Source: Streptomyces sp. NBC_01241 | GTDB taxonomy: Bacteria; Actinomycetota; Actinomycetes; Streptomycetales; Streptomycetaceae | DNA: 64,000 nt | Assembly (NCBI RefSeq): GCF_041435435.1 | Contig: NZ_CP108494.1 | Location: forward strand, 7,846,501 to 7,910,500 | Direction: 5' to 3' | In this document: positions 8,595 to 17,136 of the stretch, in pieces | Position numbering within the stretch: the stretch's first letter is position 1 | Layout: each line of letters begins with the position of its first letter | Made by a program: the position numbers and the translations under genes | Notes under the pieces: model-generated | The model's input: only the letters and a program-made list of their open reading frames with translations | What the model was told of the DNA's origin: nothing | Databases searched by the model: none

Positions 8595-9356
8595 GTGGGA
8601 AGTCTTGAGGACAAGGTCGCGGTCGTCACCGGGGCCGGACAAGGAGTGGGCCAGGGCATCGCCCTCGCGCTCGCGACCGAGGGCGCGTCGATCGCCGTCC
8701 TCGGGCGGACACCGCAGAAGCTCGAAGCGACCTGCGAACTGCTGCGTGCCCGTGGCGTCCGGGCCGAACCCTTCGTCTGCGACGTCAGCGACACCGACCA
8801 CGTTCCCGAGGTGGTGGACGCGGTCGCCGACCGGTTCGGCGGCATCGACATCCTGGTCAACAACGCGTACACGGGCGCCTACGGCCCGCTGCTGTCGATG
8901 AGCGACGCGCAGTTCCGCAAGGGCTTCCACAGCGGCCCCTTCGCGACCTTCGCCTTCATGAAGGCCGCCCACCCGCATCTGAAGCGACGGGGCGGCGGCG
9001 TCGTCGTCAACCTGGTCACCTCGGCCATGGTCCGCTGGGACCTGCGCAACTACGGCGCGTACGCCGCCGCCAAGGTGGCCGTCCGCTCCCTGACCCGCAG
9101 CGCCGCCGGCGAGTGGGGGCCCGACAACATCCGCGTCAACGCGGTGGCACCGCACGCCACATCGCCCGCCTACGAGAAATGGCAGACCGCCCATCCGGAG
9201 GAGGCCGCCGCGTTCTGCGAGTCCATCCCGCTCGGCTACGTCGGCGACTGCGAGCAGGACATCGGACGGGCCGTGGTGATGCTCTGCGGACCGGACGCCC
9301 GCTATCTCACCGGCGCGACCGTGCCGCTCGACGGCGGCCAGGCCAACTTCGACTGA
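8595..9356 (+). CDS. Short-chain dehydrogenase/reductase
   Basis: A 253-residue classical SDR with TGAGQGVGQG, NNA, active-site YAAAK and the closing GATVPLDGGQ segment. The GTG start follows an AGAGAGG ribosome site. It is the last gene of the fadA5 operon, 69 bases after the thioesterase. By position it may be a 3-hydroxyacyl-CoA or hydroxysteroid dehydrogenase of the side-chain cycle, but the sequence alone does not fix the substrate. Confidence 0.85.
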   Translation: MGSLEDKVAVVTGAGQGVGQGIALALATEGASIAVLGRTPQKLEATCELLRARGVRAEPFVCDVSDTDHVPEVVDAVADRFGGIDILVNNAYTGAYGPLLSMSDAQFRKGFHSGPFATFAFMKAAHPHLKRRGGGVVVNLVTSAMVRWDLRNYGAYAAAKVAVRSLTRSAAGEWGPDNIRVNAVAPHATSPAYEKWQTAHPEEAAAFCESIPLGYVGDCEQDIGRAVVMLCGPDARYLTGATVPLDGGQANFD

Positions 9357-9387
9357 CGGACCGCTCGTTCTCCCCATCCGCCGGCCT

Positions 9388-9436
9388 CCCGGTCAGCGGG
9401 ACGGCCCGCACCAGGGGAAACCCTCCGGGCTAACGT
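9388..9436 (+). promoter_or_regulatory. Promoter of the ligase-chs-ltp2-hsaE operon, shared dyad motif
   Basis: CCCGGTCAGCGGGAC (9388-9402) is followed after 28 bases by TAACGT (9431-9436). The start codon of the ligase at 9647 lies about 200 bases further on, giving an unusually long leader. A partial second copy of the motif (GGTCAACGGG, 9622-9631) lies just before the ribosome site. Confidence 0.6.
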
Positions 9437-9646
9437 CGCGGTCAGCACCTTGACCGGTGCGCCGGAGGAGGCTCGGAGCGAGGACCGGCCGACGGTTCAG
9501 GACCACGCGAACTCTCCGTCGTGCCACGTCCATCGAGGCATCAGCGCAGCACCATTCACGGCGGGCGGCCCGGCGCGCACATCTGCACGCGTCGACGCCC
9601 GCACCGACAGCGGGAAACCCCGGTCAACGGGTGAGAGGGACCGACG

Positions 9647-11302
9647 TTGCCACACGAGACGATTGCCGACCTGCTGCTTGCCCGGGCCGGGGACGACCAC
9701 GTGGGTCTGCGCACCCGCGAGCGCAGCTGGACCTGGGACGAGGTCGTCCGGGAGAGCGCGGCGCGCGCATCCTGGGCCGGGTCGCTCCGCACCGAGGGGC
9801 CGTTCCACATCGGTGTACTGCTGGACAACGTGCCCGAGTTCATCTTCTGGCTGGGCGGTGCCGCCCTCAGCGGCGCGACCGTCGTCGGCATCAACTCCAC
9901 CCGCCGCGGCGCCCAGCTCGAACAGGAGGTGCGGCATGCCGACTGCGGGCTGCTCGTCACCGACCGCGCCGGCCTCGCACTGCTCGCCGGCCTCGACACC
10001 GGCGTGGACCGGGACCGGATCCTGGTCGTCGACGAGCCGGGATTCGCACAGAAGGCGGCCGGGTACGCCGCCGACCCGGTCCGGGACCCGGCCGTCACCG
10101 CGGACACCCGGATGCTGCTGCTGTTCACCTCCGGTACGACGGGCGCCTCCAAGGCGGCAATCTGCTCGCAGGGCCGGCTGACCGCGCTCGCCCGCGCCAA
10201 CTGCGCCAAGTACGACATCGGCCGCGACGCCATCTGCTACTGCCCCATGCCGCTGTTCCACGGGAACGCGCTGATGATGCTGTGGGCTCCCGCCCTGACC
10301 GCCGGCGCCACCATCGCCCTCACCCCCAAGTTCTCGGCCTCCGGCTTCCTCCCGGACGTCAAGCACTTCGGAGCAACCTTCTTCACCTACGTCGGCAAGG
10401 CGATCGGTTACGTCCTGGCGACACCCGAGCAGGCCGGCGACGGCGACAACCGGCTGACCCACGCCTTCGGCACGGAAGCCTCCCCGGAGGACCAGGCCGC
10501 CTTCCTGCGCCGCTTCGGGTGCCGGCTCATCGAGGGCTACGGTTCGAGCGAGGGCGGCGGCATGCTCAAACAGGCACCCGGCGGCCCGGTGGGGGCGCTC
10601 GGTGTGCCCGCCCGCGACAGCGTCAGGATCGTCCACCCGGAGAGCCGCGAGCAGTGCCCGCCCGCCGTCCTCGACGAGCACGGCAGGGTGCAGAACCCGG
10701 AAGAGGCCATCGGGGAGATCGTCGACACCGAGGGCGCCGCCAGGTTCGAGGGCTACTACAAGAACGACGCCGCGAACGCCGAACGCGTACGCCACGGCTG
10801 GTACTGGACCGGTGACCTCGGATACGTCGACGAGTCCGGCTGGTTCTACTTCGCGGGCCGTTCCGGCGACTGGATCCGCGTCGACGGGGAGAACACCTCG
10901 GCGCTGCTGACCGAACGGATCCTGCGCAGGCACCCGGCCATCGTCGCCGCCGGAGTCTTCGGTGTGCCCGACCCCCGCTCCGGCGACCAGGTGATGGCCG
11001 CGGTCGAGATCCCCGAGGGCACACGCTTCGAGGAGCTGCGGCTGCCGGAGTTCCTGACCCGGCAGGAGGACCTCGGCACCAAGGGCGCACCGCGCTTCGT
11101 CCGGGTCTCCCACGCCCTCCCGAGCACCGGCTCCAACAAGCTGCGCAAGAAGGAGATGCAGCTCCAGGGCTGGCGCACAAAGGACCCGGTCTACCGCTGG
11201 GCCGGACGCGGGGAGCCGGACTACGTACCCATGACCGACGAGGACAAGACGGCACTGCGTGGCGAGTTCCTCGCCAACGGGCGTGCGCGCTTCCTTCCCT
11301 GA
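9647..11302 (+). CDS. Acyl-CoA synthetase, FadD17-like
   Basis: A 551-residue AMP-forming ligase with the P-loop LLFTSGTTGASKAA, the EGYGSSEGGG region and the WTGDLGY motif. The C-terminal catalytic-lysine region is SNKLRKKEM. It resembles M. tuberculosis FadD17 (Rv3506), which sits beside fadE26/fadE27; here too it heads an operon with two ACAD genes. It would activate a steroid side-chain carboxylate with CoA. The start is taken as TTG at 9647 because a GAGAGGGA ribosome site precedes it at the right distance. The first residue of the P-loop linker is A rather than the common P or K-flanking R, a mild oddity. Confidence 0.8.
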   Translation: MPHETIADLLLARAGDDHVGLRTRERSWTWDEVVRESAARASWAGSLRTEGPFHIGVLLDNVPEFIFWLGGAALSGATVVGINSTRRGAQLEQEVRHADCGLLVTDRAGLALLAGLDTGVDRDRILVVDEPGFAQKAAGYAADPVRDPAVTADTRMLLLFTSGTTGASKAAICSQGRLTALARANCAKYDIGRDAICYCPMPLFHGNALMMLWAPALTAGATIALTPKFSASGFLPDVKHFGATFFTYVGKAIGYVLATPEQAGDGDNRLTHAFGTEASPEDQAAFLRRFGCRLIEGYGSSEGGGMLKQAPGGPVGALGVPARDSVRIVHPESREQCPPAVLDEHGRVQNPEEAIGEIVDTEGAARFEGYYKNDAANAERVRHGWYWTGDLGYVDESGWFYFAGRSGDWIRVDGENTSALLTERILRRHPAIVAAGVFGVPDPRSGDQVMAAVEIPEGTRFEELRLPEFLTRQEDLGTKGAPRFVRVSHALPSTGSNKLRKKEMQLQGWRTKDPVYRWAGRGEPDYVPMTDEDKTALRGEFLANGRARFLP

Positions 11303-11336
11303 CCACGCCCGCCGGCGACAACGACAGGAGAACCAC

Positions 11337-12503
11337 ATGCAACTGCGCGAGAGTGCCGCACAGCGCGAGCTGCGCAAGGAGTTGCGCAGGTACTTCTCGG
11401 GCCTGATGCCCGAGGAGGAGCGCCGCCGGGTCGGCGAGGAGGGCGTAGGCGGTGACCGCTTCCGTGAGGTGGTCAAGCGGCTCGGCTCCGACGGCTGGCT
11501 GGGCATCGGCTGGCCGAAGGAGTACGGGGGCCAGGGCCGCTCGATCGAGGAACAGTACGTGTTCTTCGACGAGGTCCAGCGGGCCGGTCTCCCGTTCCCG
11601 TTCGTCACCGTGAACACCGTCGGCCCCACGCTCATGGCGTACGGGTCGCAAGAGCACAAGGAACGCTTCCTTCCGGGCATCCTCTCCGGCGACATCGTCT
11701 TCGCGATCGGCTACACCGAGCCCGAGGCCGGCACGGACCTGGCGTCGCTGACGACGCGGGCCGTCCGTGACGGCGACGGCTTCGTCGTCGACGGCAGCAA
11801 GATCTTCACCAGTGGCGCCAACACCGCCGACCACATCTGGCTGGCCGTCCGGACCGACGCCGACGCCCCCAAGCACCAGGGCATCTCGATCCTGGTCGTC
11901 CCGACCGACGCCGAGGGGTTCTCCTGGAGCCCCATCCGGACCGTGGGCGGCATGGTCGTCACCGCCACCTACTACAGCGGTGTCCGGGTGCCGGCCACCG
12001 AGGTGGTGGGCGAGGTGAACGGCGGCTGGCGGCTGATCACGGCTCAGCTCAACCACGAGCGCATCGGCCTGGCGGCGCTGGGCGGCCGGATGATCCAGCT
12101 GTGGGAGCGCGTCCTGGAGTGGGCCAAGGCCAACGGCACCATCGAACTGCCGTGGGTCCGCCAGGAGTTCGCACGCACCCACGCCCGGCTGGAGGCGATG
12201 CGGCTGATGAACTGGAAGATGACCGGCGCGGTCGCCCAGGGCACCCTGACCGGAGCCGAGGCCGGCGCGGCCAAGACGTACGGCACCGAGACCCATATCG
12301 AGGTACAGCGGAGCCTGACCCAGATTTTGGGAGCGGCGGGGCGCGTCCGGCCCGAGTCGCCGGGCGCGGTGCTGGCCGGACAGGTGGAGCAGCTCTCGCG
12401 CCAGGGCATCGTGAACACCTTCGGCGGCGGCGTCAACGAGGTCCTCCGCGACATGGTCGCCACCCAGGGCCTGGGCCTTCCCCGCAAGGGGCGTGGCGCG
12501 TGA
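11337..12503 (+). CDS. Acyl-CoA dehydrogenase, large-type subunit (FadE29/ChsE2-like)
   Basis: A 388-residue ACAD containing IGWPKEYGGQG, AIGYTEPEAGTDLASL and a C-terminal NTFGGGVNEVLRDMVA that match FadE29 (ChsE2, Rv3543c) well. In M. tuberculosis this subunit pairs with FadE28 to desaturate the 3-carbon steroid side chain, and the neighbours ChsH2, ChsH1 and Ltp2 act in the following steps. Here the presumed partner ACAD is separated from it by chsH2. FadE26 (ChsE4) is an alternative assignment. An AGGAG ribosome site precedes the ATG. Its stop overlaps the GTG of chsH2. Confidence 0.85.
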   Translation: MQLRESAAQRELRKELRRYFSGLMPEEERRRVGEEGVGGDRFREVVKRLGSDGWLGIGWPKEYGGQGRSIEEQYVFFDEVQRAGLPFPFVTVNTVGPTLMAYGSQEHKERFLPGILSGDIVFAIGYTEPEAGTDLASLTTRAVRDGDGFVVDGSKIFTSGANTADHIWLAVRTDADAPKHQGISILVVPTDAEGFSWSPIRTVGGMVVTATYYSGVRVPATEVVGEVNGGWRLITAQLNHERIGLAALGGRMIQLWERVLEWAKANGTIELPWVRQEFARTHARLEAMRLMNWKMTGAVAQGTLTGAEAGAAKTYGTETHIEVQRSLTQILGAAGRVRPESPGAVLAGQVEQLSRQGIVNTFGGGVNEVLRDMVATQGLGLPRKGRGA

Positions 12504-13516
12504 ACGAGGAGTACGAGGAGCAGCTGCGGGCCTTCGTCGGCCGCGAACTGAAGCCGCTCGCCCCGGGCCAGGACCCCGTCAACCGGCCGATGATCCGGCA
12601 CTGGGCGGAGGCGATGGGGGACGGCAATCCGGTGTACGTCGACGACGAGGCGGCCCGCGCCACGGGACGCGCCGGTGTGGTGGCCCCTGCGTCGATGGTC
12701 CAGGCGTGGACGATGCGGGGCTATGCCGCCACGACGGCCCCGCCGGGTGCGTACAGCGGGTTCGACGAGCTGGTCGAGCTGCTGGACGCGGGCGGTTACA
12801 CCTCCGTGGTGGCGACCGACTCCGAGCTGGAGTTCCTGCGCGAACTGGAGCCGGGGGACCACGTCGGCGTGCAGGAGGTGGTCGAGTCGATCTCACCGGA
12901 GAAACGGACCGGGCTCGGCGTCGGACGGTTCGTCACCACCGTGAAGACCTACCGGGACCAGGACGGGCAGCCGGTCGCCACCCAGCGCTGGCGCACCCTG
13001 CGGTTCCGTCCCGCGCAGTCGCAGTCGCAGTCGCAGTCGCAGCCGGAGCCGGAGCCGGAGCGGGAGGCGGTCGCGGAACCGGCCGCGGCGCCGGGGCGGG
13101 AACCGGCGGCGCTGCGGCCACGGCCCGCCCTCAACCGCGACAACGTCTTCTGGTTCGAGGCGGCCAAGGAGCACCGCCTGCTGATCCAGCGCTGTTCCTC
13201 CTGCGCGACCCTGCGGCACCCGCCGGGGCCCTGCTGCCCGCGGTGCAACTCCCCGGACCGGGACACCGTCGAGGCATCGGGGCGCGGCCACGTCTACAGC
13301 TTCACGGTGAACCACCACCCGCGGCATCCGGCCTTCGCGTTCCCGGTGGTCGTCGCGGTCGTCGAACTGGCCGAGGGCACCCGGCTCATCACCAACCTGG
13401 CCGGCATCGCGCCCGAGGACGTCGCCATCGGCATGCCCGTCGTCCTCGACTGGCTGGACGCCGACCCCGACCTTTCACTGCCGGTGTTCCGGCCTGTCGC
13501 GACGGAGGACCACTAG
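12500..13516 (+). CDS. chsH2: ChsH2: MaoC-like plus DUF35 fusion protein
   Basis: A 338-residue protein with an N-terminal MaoC-like hot-dog half (to about residue 170), a Ser-Gln / Pro-Glu linker (about 172-215), and a C-terminal DUF35 domain opening with a zinc ribbon RCSSCATLRHPPGPCCPRCN and closing in an OB-fold strand set. This is the ChsH2 (Rv3542c) architecture. In M. tuberculosis the MaoC part pairs with ChsH1 as hydratase and the DUF35 part binds and activates the aldolase Ltp2. All three partners are in this operon. The GTG start overlaps the preceding stop (GTGA). Confidence 0.92.
   Translation: MNEEYEEQLRAFVGRELKPLAPGQDPVNRPMIRHWAEAMGDGNPVYVDDEAARATGRAGVVAPASMVQAWTMRGYAATTAPPGAYSGFDELVELLDAGGYTSVVATDSELEFLRELEPGDHVGVQEVVESISPEKRTGLGVGRFVTTVKTYRDQDGQPVATQRWRTLRFRPAQSQSQSQSQPEPEPEREAVAEPAAAPGREPAALRPRPALNRDNVFWFEAAKEHRLLIQRCSSCATLRHPPGPCCPRCNSPDRDTVEASGRGHVYSFTVNHHPRHPAFAFPVVVAVVELAEGTRLITNLAGIAPEDVAIGMPVVLDWLDADPDLSLPVFRPVATEDH
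13016..13060. repeat. In-frame hexanucleotide repeats encoding the ChsH2 interdomain linker
   Basis: Four and a half CAGTCG units (13016-13042) are followed by three CCGGAG units (13043-13060). Both have 6-bp periods that keep the frame and encode alternating Gln/Ser and Pro/Glu. The array is a likely slippage hotspot that changes linker length in two-residue steps. Confidence 0.85.
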
Positions 13517-14625
13517 TGGATTTCTCGCTGGGAGAAGAGCTCGAAGCAGTCCGGGACCTGGCACGTGAGATCTTCACCGACCGGGCCACCCCCGAACGGC
13601 TGCGCGAGATCGAGACGTCCGAAACCCGTGTCGACCGTAAGCTCTGGGCCGACCTGGCCGCTGCCGGGCTGCTCGGCACGGCCCTGCCCGAGGAGGCCGG
13701 CGGCGCCGGACTCGGGACGGCCGCGCTGTGCGTCCTGCTGGAGGAACAGGGGCGGTGCGTGGCACCTGTCCCGATCTGGCCGGCCGTCGTCGCCGCCCTC
13801 GCGGTCGACGCGCACGGCTCCGAGCGGCAGCGCGGTACGCTCCTGCCGGCCGTGGCCGACGGCACGGCCCGGCCGACGCTCGCGCTGGAGGAGTTCGGCC
13901 CGGCCGATCCGCTCGCACCGCTGACGACCGCCACGGCCGACGGGGACGACTGGCGGCTCAGCGGCACCAAGGCCGTGGTGCCCTCGCCCGCGGGCGCCGG
14001 GCAGGTGCTCGTCACCGCCACGACCGAAGCGGGCACCGGTCTCTTCCTCGTCGCCGCGGACGCCGCCGGGGTCATCTGGGACCACGCCGAGACCACCAGC
14101 CACGACCTTGCCGGGCAGCTCACGCTCGACGGTGCGCTCGCCGAGGCGGTCGGCGCCCCGGGCACCGGAACCGTGGAGTGGACCGTCGAACGCGCCGCCG
14201 TCGCGCTGGCCGCCGTACAGCTCGGGGTCGCCGAGGGCGCGCTGCGGCACGCCGCGGGCTATCTGGGCGAGCGCCGGCAGTTCGGCCGTCCGCTGGCCAC
14301 CTTCCAGGCCGTGCAGCACCAGCTCGCCGACTGCTGGATCGACATCGAGGCGATGCGGGTGGCGCTGTGGCAGGCGGTGACCGCGCTCGACGACGGCGAA
14401 GGCGCGGCCCGGGCGGCGCTGGTCGCCAAGTGGTGGGCCACCGAGGGCGGACTGAACGTCGTCCACCGGGTCCAGCACGTGCACGGCGGCATCGGCGTGG
14501 ACACCGACTATCCGGTGCACCGCCACTTCCTGTGGGGCAAACAGATCTCGACGACCCTGGGCGGGGCGGGCGCCGACCTCTCCCGGCTCGGCGCGCTCCT
14601 GGCCCGCGAGGCGGTGGCCTCATGA
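13516..14625 (+). CDS. Acyl-CoA dehydrogenase, partner subunit (FadE28/FadE27-like)
   Basis: A 369-residue ACAD beginning VDFSLGEELEAVRDLA and ending in HVHGGIGVDTDYPVHRHF, a signature of the beta-type subunits (FadE27/FadE28) of the heterotetrameric steroid ACADs, which supply the second half of the FAD and CoA sites. It most likely pairs with the subunit encoded at 11337. The GTG start shares one base with the chsH2 stop. The gene order ACAD-chsH2-ACAD-chsH1 differs from the M. tuberculosis order fadE28-fadE29-chsH2-chsH1 in that chsH2 sits between the two dehydrogenase genes. Confidence 0.82.
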   Translation: MDFSLGEELEAVRDLAREIFTDRATPERLREIETSETRVDRKLWADLAAAGLLGTALPEEAGGAGLGTAALCVLLEEQGRCVAPVPIWPAVVAALAVDAHGSERQRGTLLPAVADGTARPTLALEEFGPADPLAPLTTATADGDDWRLSGTKAVVPSPAGAGQVLVTATTEAGTGLFLVAADAAGVIWDHAETTSHDLAGQLTLDGALAEAVGAPGTGTVEWTVERAAVALAAVQLGVAEGALRHAAGYLGERRQFGRPLATFQAVQHQLADCWIDIEAMRVALWQAVTALDDGEGAARAALVAKWWATEGGLNVVHRVQHVHGGIGVDTDYPVHRHFLWGKQISTTLGGAGADLSRLGALLAREAVAS

Positions 14626-15113
14626 CGGCACCGGCCCGAAGCACACCACCGGCCCGAAGCACACCACCGGCCACACGGACGGCGCCGGCCACGCGGACGT
14701 ACGAGGAGGTGGCCATCGGCGACACTCTCCCCGAGCTGTCGATCCGGCTCACCCGCACGCTCATCGTCGCCACCGCCCTCGCGAGCCGCGACTACCAGGA
14801 CGTGCACCACGACCCCGAACTGGCGCGGCAGCGCGGCTCGAAGGACATCTTCATGAACATCCTGACCAGCAACGGACTGGTCGACCGGTACATCACGGGA
14901 TGGGCCGGCCCGGCCGCGGTCGTCAAGGCGATCCGGATCCGGCTCGGCGCGCCCAACCACCCCGGCGACACGATGGTGCTCAGCGGCACCGTCACGGCCA
15001 GGACCGACGAGGACCGCGGGCTGGAGATCTCCGTGCGGGGCACCAACAGCCTGGGCACCCATGTCACCGGCACGGTGACCGTGCGACTTCCGGAGGGGGC
15101 GGGGCACCGATGA
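14622..15113 (+). CDS. chsH1: ChsH1: MaoC-like hydratase subunit
   Basis: A 163-residue single hot-dog protein. The motif ASRDYQDVHHDPELARQRG carries the catalytic Asp and His of the hydratase pair. M. tuberculosis ChsH1 (Rv3541c) is about 129 residues; the extra length here is an N-terminal low-complexity tail made by an 18-bp tandem repeat. With ChsH2 it hydrates the 17-side-chain enoyl-CoA. The ATG overlaps the preceding stop and the stop overlaps the next start, so translation is fully coupled with the partner genes. Confidence 0.9.
   Translation: MTAPARSTPPARSTPPATRTAPATRTYEEVAIGDTLPELSIRLTRTLIVATALASRDYQDVHHDPELARQRGSKDIFMNILTSNGLVDRYITGWAGPAAVVKAIRIRLGAPNHPGDTMVLSGTVTARTDEDRGLEISVRGTNSLGTHVTGTVTVRLPEGAGHR
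14631..14702. repeat. Four 18-bp tandem repeats in the 5' end of chsH1
   Basis: Units begin CCGGCCCGAAGCACACCA at 14631 and 14649 (identical), with two diverged units at 14667 and 14685. The period is a multiple of three, so each unit adds six residues (Ala/Pro-Thr-Arg rich) to the ChsH1 N-terminus without breaking the frame. Confidence 0.85.
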
Positions 15114-16291
15114 CCGTCAGCGCCCTGTCCGGTGCCGCCGCCGTGGTGGGCATCGGGGCCACCGAGTTCTCCAAGTTTTCCGGGCGCAGCGAGCTCCAAC
15201 TGGCCTGCGAGGCTGTGCTCGCCGCCCTCGCCGACGCCGGGCTGAAGCCGTCCGACGTCGACGGCCTGGTCACCTTCACCGCCGAGACCAACTCCGAGAT
15301 CCACCTGGCCCGCAACACCGGTATGGGGGAGCTGACGTTCTTCTCCCGCATCGGCTACGGCGGCGGCGCCGGCTGCGGGACCGTGCAGCAGGCGGCCATG
15401 GCCGTCGCCACGGGCGCCGCGGAGGTGGTCGTCTGCTACCGCGCGTTCAACGAGCGCTCCGGCGAACGGTACGGGCTCGGGCAGGCCGACCGGCCGATGG
15501 ACACCACCGCCGACCGTGCCGCGTACGCCTGGATGACCCCGTTCGGACTGAGCACCCCCGCCCAGTGGGTCGCCATGTTCGCCCGCCGGTACATGCATGA
15601 ATACGGCGCCACCAGTGAGGACTTCGGCCGGGTTGCCGTTGTCGACCGCAAGCACGCCGCGAACAATCCCGCCGCGTGGTTCCACGGGCGGCCCATCACC
15701 CTGGAGGACCACCAGAACTCGCGCTGGATCGCCGAACCGCTGCGCCTGCTGGACTGCTGCCAGGAGACCGACGGCGGCCAGGCCCTGGTCGTCGTGTCGG
15801 CGGAGCGGGCCCGCGACCTGCCCCACCCGCCCGCGGTGATCCGCGCCGCGGCCCAGGGACTGGGAGCCGACCAGCACATGATGACCAGCTACTACCGGCC
15901 GACGATCAGCGGCATTCCGGAAATGGGCCTGGTCGGGCGGCAGTTGTACGGTCAGAGCGGCCTCGGGCCCGACGACATCGACGCCGCGATCCTGTACGAC
16001 CACTTCACCCCGCTGGTGCTGCCGCAGCTGGAGGAGCTGGGCTTCTGCGGGACGGGCGAGGCCAAGGACTTCATCGCGGAGGGGAACCTGGAGATCGGCG
16101 GCCGGCTTCCGGTGAACACCCACGGCGGTCAGCTCGGCGAGGCCTATCTGCACGGCATGAACGGCATCGCGGAGGGCGTCCGGCTGGTCCGCGGCACCTC
16201 GGTGAACCAGCCCGACGGAGTCGGCAACGTCCTCGTCACCGCGGGGACCGGGGTACCGACCAGCGGACTCGTCCTGGGAACCGCCCGATGA
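15110..16291 (+). CDS. ltp2: Steroid side-chain aldolase Ltp2 (thiolase-fold)
   Basis: A 393-residue thiolase-superfamily protein close in length to Ltp2 (Rv3540c, 386). It lacks the standard thiolase nucleophile motif and instead has the lipid-transfer-protein/Ltp2 type sequence, with VVGIGATEFSKFSGRSELQL at the start, YDHFTPLVLPQLEELGFC and a C-terminal NTHGGQLGEAYLHGMNGI. Ltp2 with the DUF35 part of ChsH2 performs the retro-aldol cleavage that removes propionyl-CoA and leaves the C17-ketone steroid. It is immediately downstream of chsH1, overlapping by four bases. Confidence 0.92.
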   Translation: MTVSALSGAAAVVGIGATEFSKFSGRSELQLACEAVLAALADAGLKPSDVDGLVTFTAETNSEIHLARNTGMGELTFFSRIGYGGGAGCGTVQQAAMAVATGAAEVVVCYRAFNERSGERYGLGQADRPMDTTADRAAYAWMTPFGLSTPAQWVAMFARRYMHEYGATSEDFGRVAVVDRKHAANNPAAWFHGRPITLEDHQNSRWIAEPLRLLDCCQETDGGQALVVVSAERARDLPHPPAVIRAAAQGLGADQHMMTSYYRPTISGIPEMGLVGRQLYGQSGLGPDDIDAAILYDHFTPLVLPQLEELGFCGTGEAKDFIAEGNLEIGGRLPVNTHGGQLGEAYLHGMNGIAEGVRLVRGTSVNQPDGVGNVLVTAGTGVPTSGLVLGTAR

Positions 16292-17136
16292 CCGCCTCCC
16301 CGTGGCGCGGCCGCGATCTCGGCACCCGTACCGTCTCGTACACCGAACGCGACGCGATCCTGTACGCGCTCGCGGTCGGAGCGCGGGCGAGCGACCTCGA
16401 TCTGGTGTTCGAGGAACGGTTGCGGGTATTGCCCACGTTCGCGCTGACGCTGGCGCAGTGGGCTCCCGACGCCCTCGGCGCGCTGGGCGCCTTCGACATC
16501 AGGACCGCCGTCCACGGAGCCCAGCGGCTGAGGGTGCTGGCTCCGCTGGCGAGGAGCGGCGAGGTGGCGATGACGGCCCGGGTCGCCGAGGTGTGGGACA
16601 AGGGTTCCGCCGCCGTCTTCGACGTCGAGGTGGCGAGCGAGTGCTTCGTGGCGACGTGGTCGCTGTTCGCCCCCGGCTGCGGCGGCTTCGGCGGCGGCCG
16701 GGGTGCCGGCGCCCCGAAACGGCCGGAGAAACCCGCCGACCAGCGGCTGGCCGTGACCACGCACCCCGACCAGGCGGCGCTCTACCGGCTGCTCGGCGAC
16801 CGGCACCACATGCACATCGACCCGGAGGCCGCCCGGGCCGCGGGCATGCCCCGGCCGTTCCTGCACGGTCTGTGCACGCTCGCCGCGGTCACCCTTCCCG
16901 TGGCCGAGACGCTGGGAGCCCACCCGGCCGACGTGGTGGAGCTCGAAGCCCGGTTCGCCGCGCCGGTGTTCCCGGGCGAGCGGCTCGACGTCCACGGATG
17001 GCAGGACGGCGACGCGGGCCTGCGGTTCGAGACGTCGGCACACGAACGCACGGCGATCTCCGGTGGCCGTATCCGTTTCCGTTCCACCCGCCCGACGGGC
17101 GGACCCCCGATCCAGGAGGAGGACCACGATGCTTGA
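16288..17136 (+). CDS. MaoC-type hydratase-like protein with altered active-site motif
   Basis: A 282-residue double hot-dog protein paralogous to the gene at 7003 (both share RVAEVWDKG and the GGFGG segment). Where the paralogue has GDLNPLHAD, this one has GDRHHMHID near residue 174, keeping the Asp and final His but replacing Asn-Pro with His-His. The following region PRPFLHGL is normal. It may be a hydratase with a modified substrate pocket or a subunit with another role. The ATG overlaps the ltp2 stop; the 3' end overlaps hsaE by eight bases. Confidence 0.8.
   Translation: MTASPWRGRDLGTRTVSYTERDAILYALAVGARASDLDLVFEERLRVLPTFALTLAQWAPDALGALGAFDIRTAVHGAQRLRVLAPLARSGEVAMTARVAEVWDKGSAAVFDVEVASECFVATWSLFAPGCGGFGGGRGAGAPKRPEKPADQRLAVTTHPDQAALYRLLGDRHHMHIDPEAARAAGMPRPFLHGLCTLAAVTLPVAETLGAHPADVVELEARFAAPVFPGERLDVHGWQDGDAGLRFETSAHERTAISGGRIRFRSTRPTGGPPIQEEDHDA

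Noticed and set aside
9450..9646. Possible small gene or leader peptide upstream of the FadD17-like ligase
   Set aside because: The plus-strand frame starting near 9450 continues out of frame into the ligase and has no recognisable domain. I see only a long leader.
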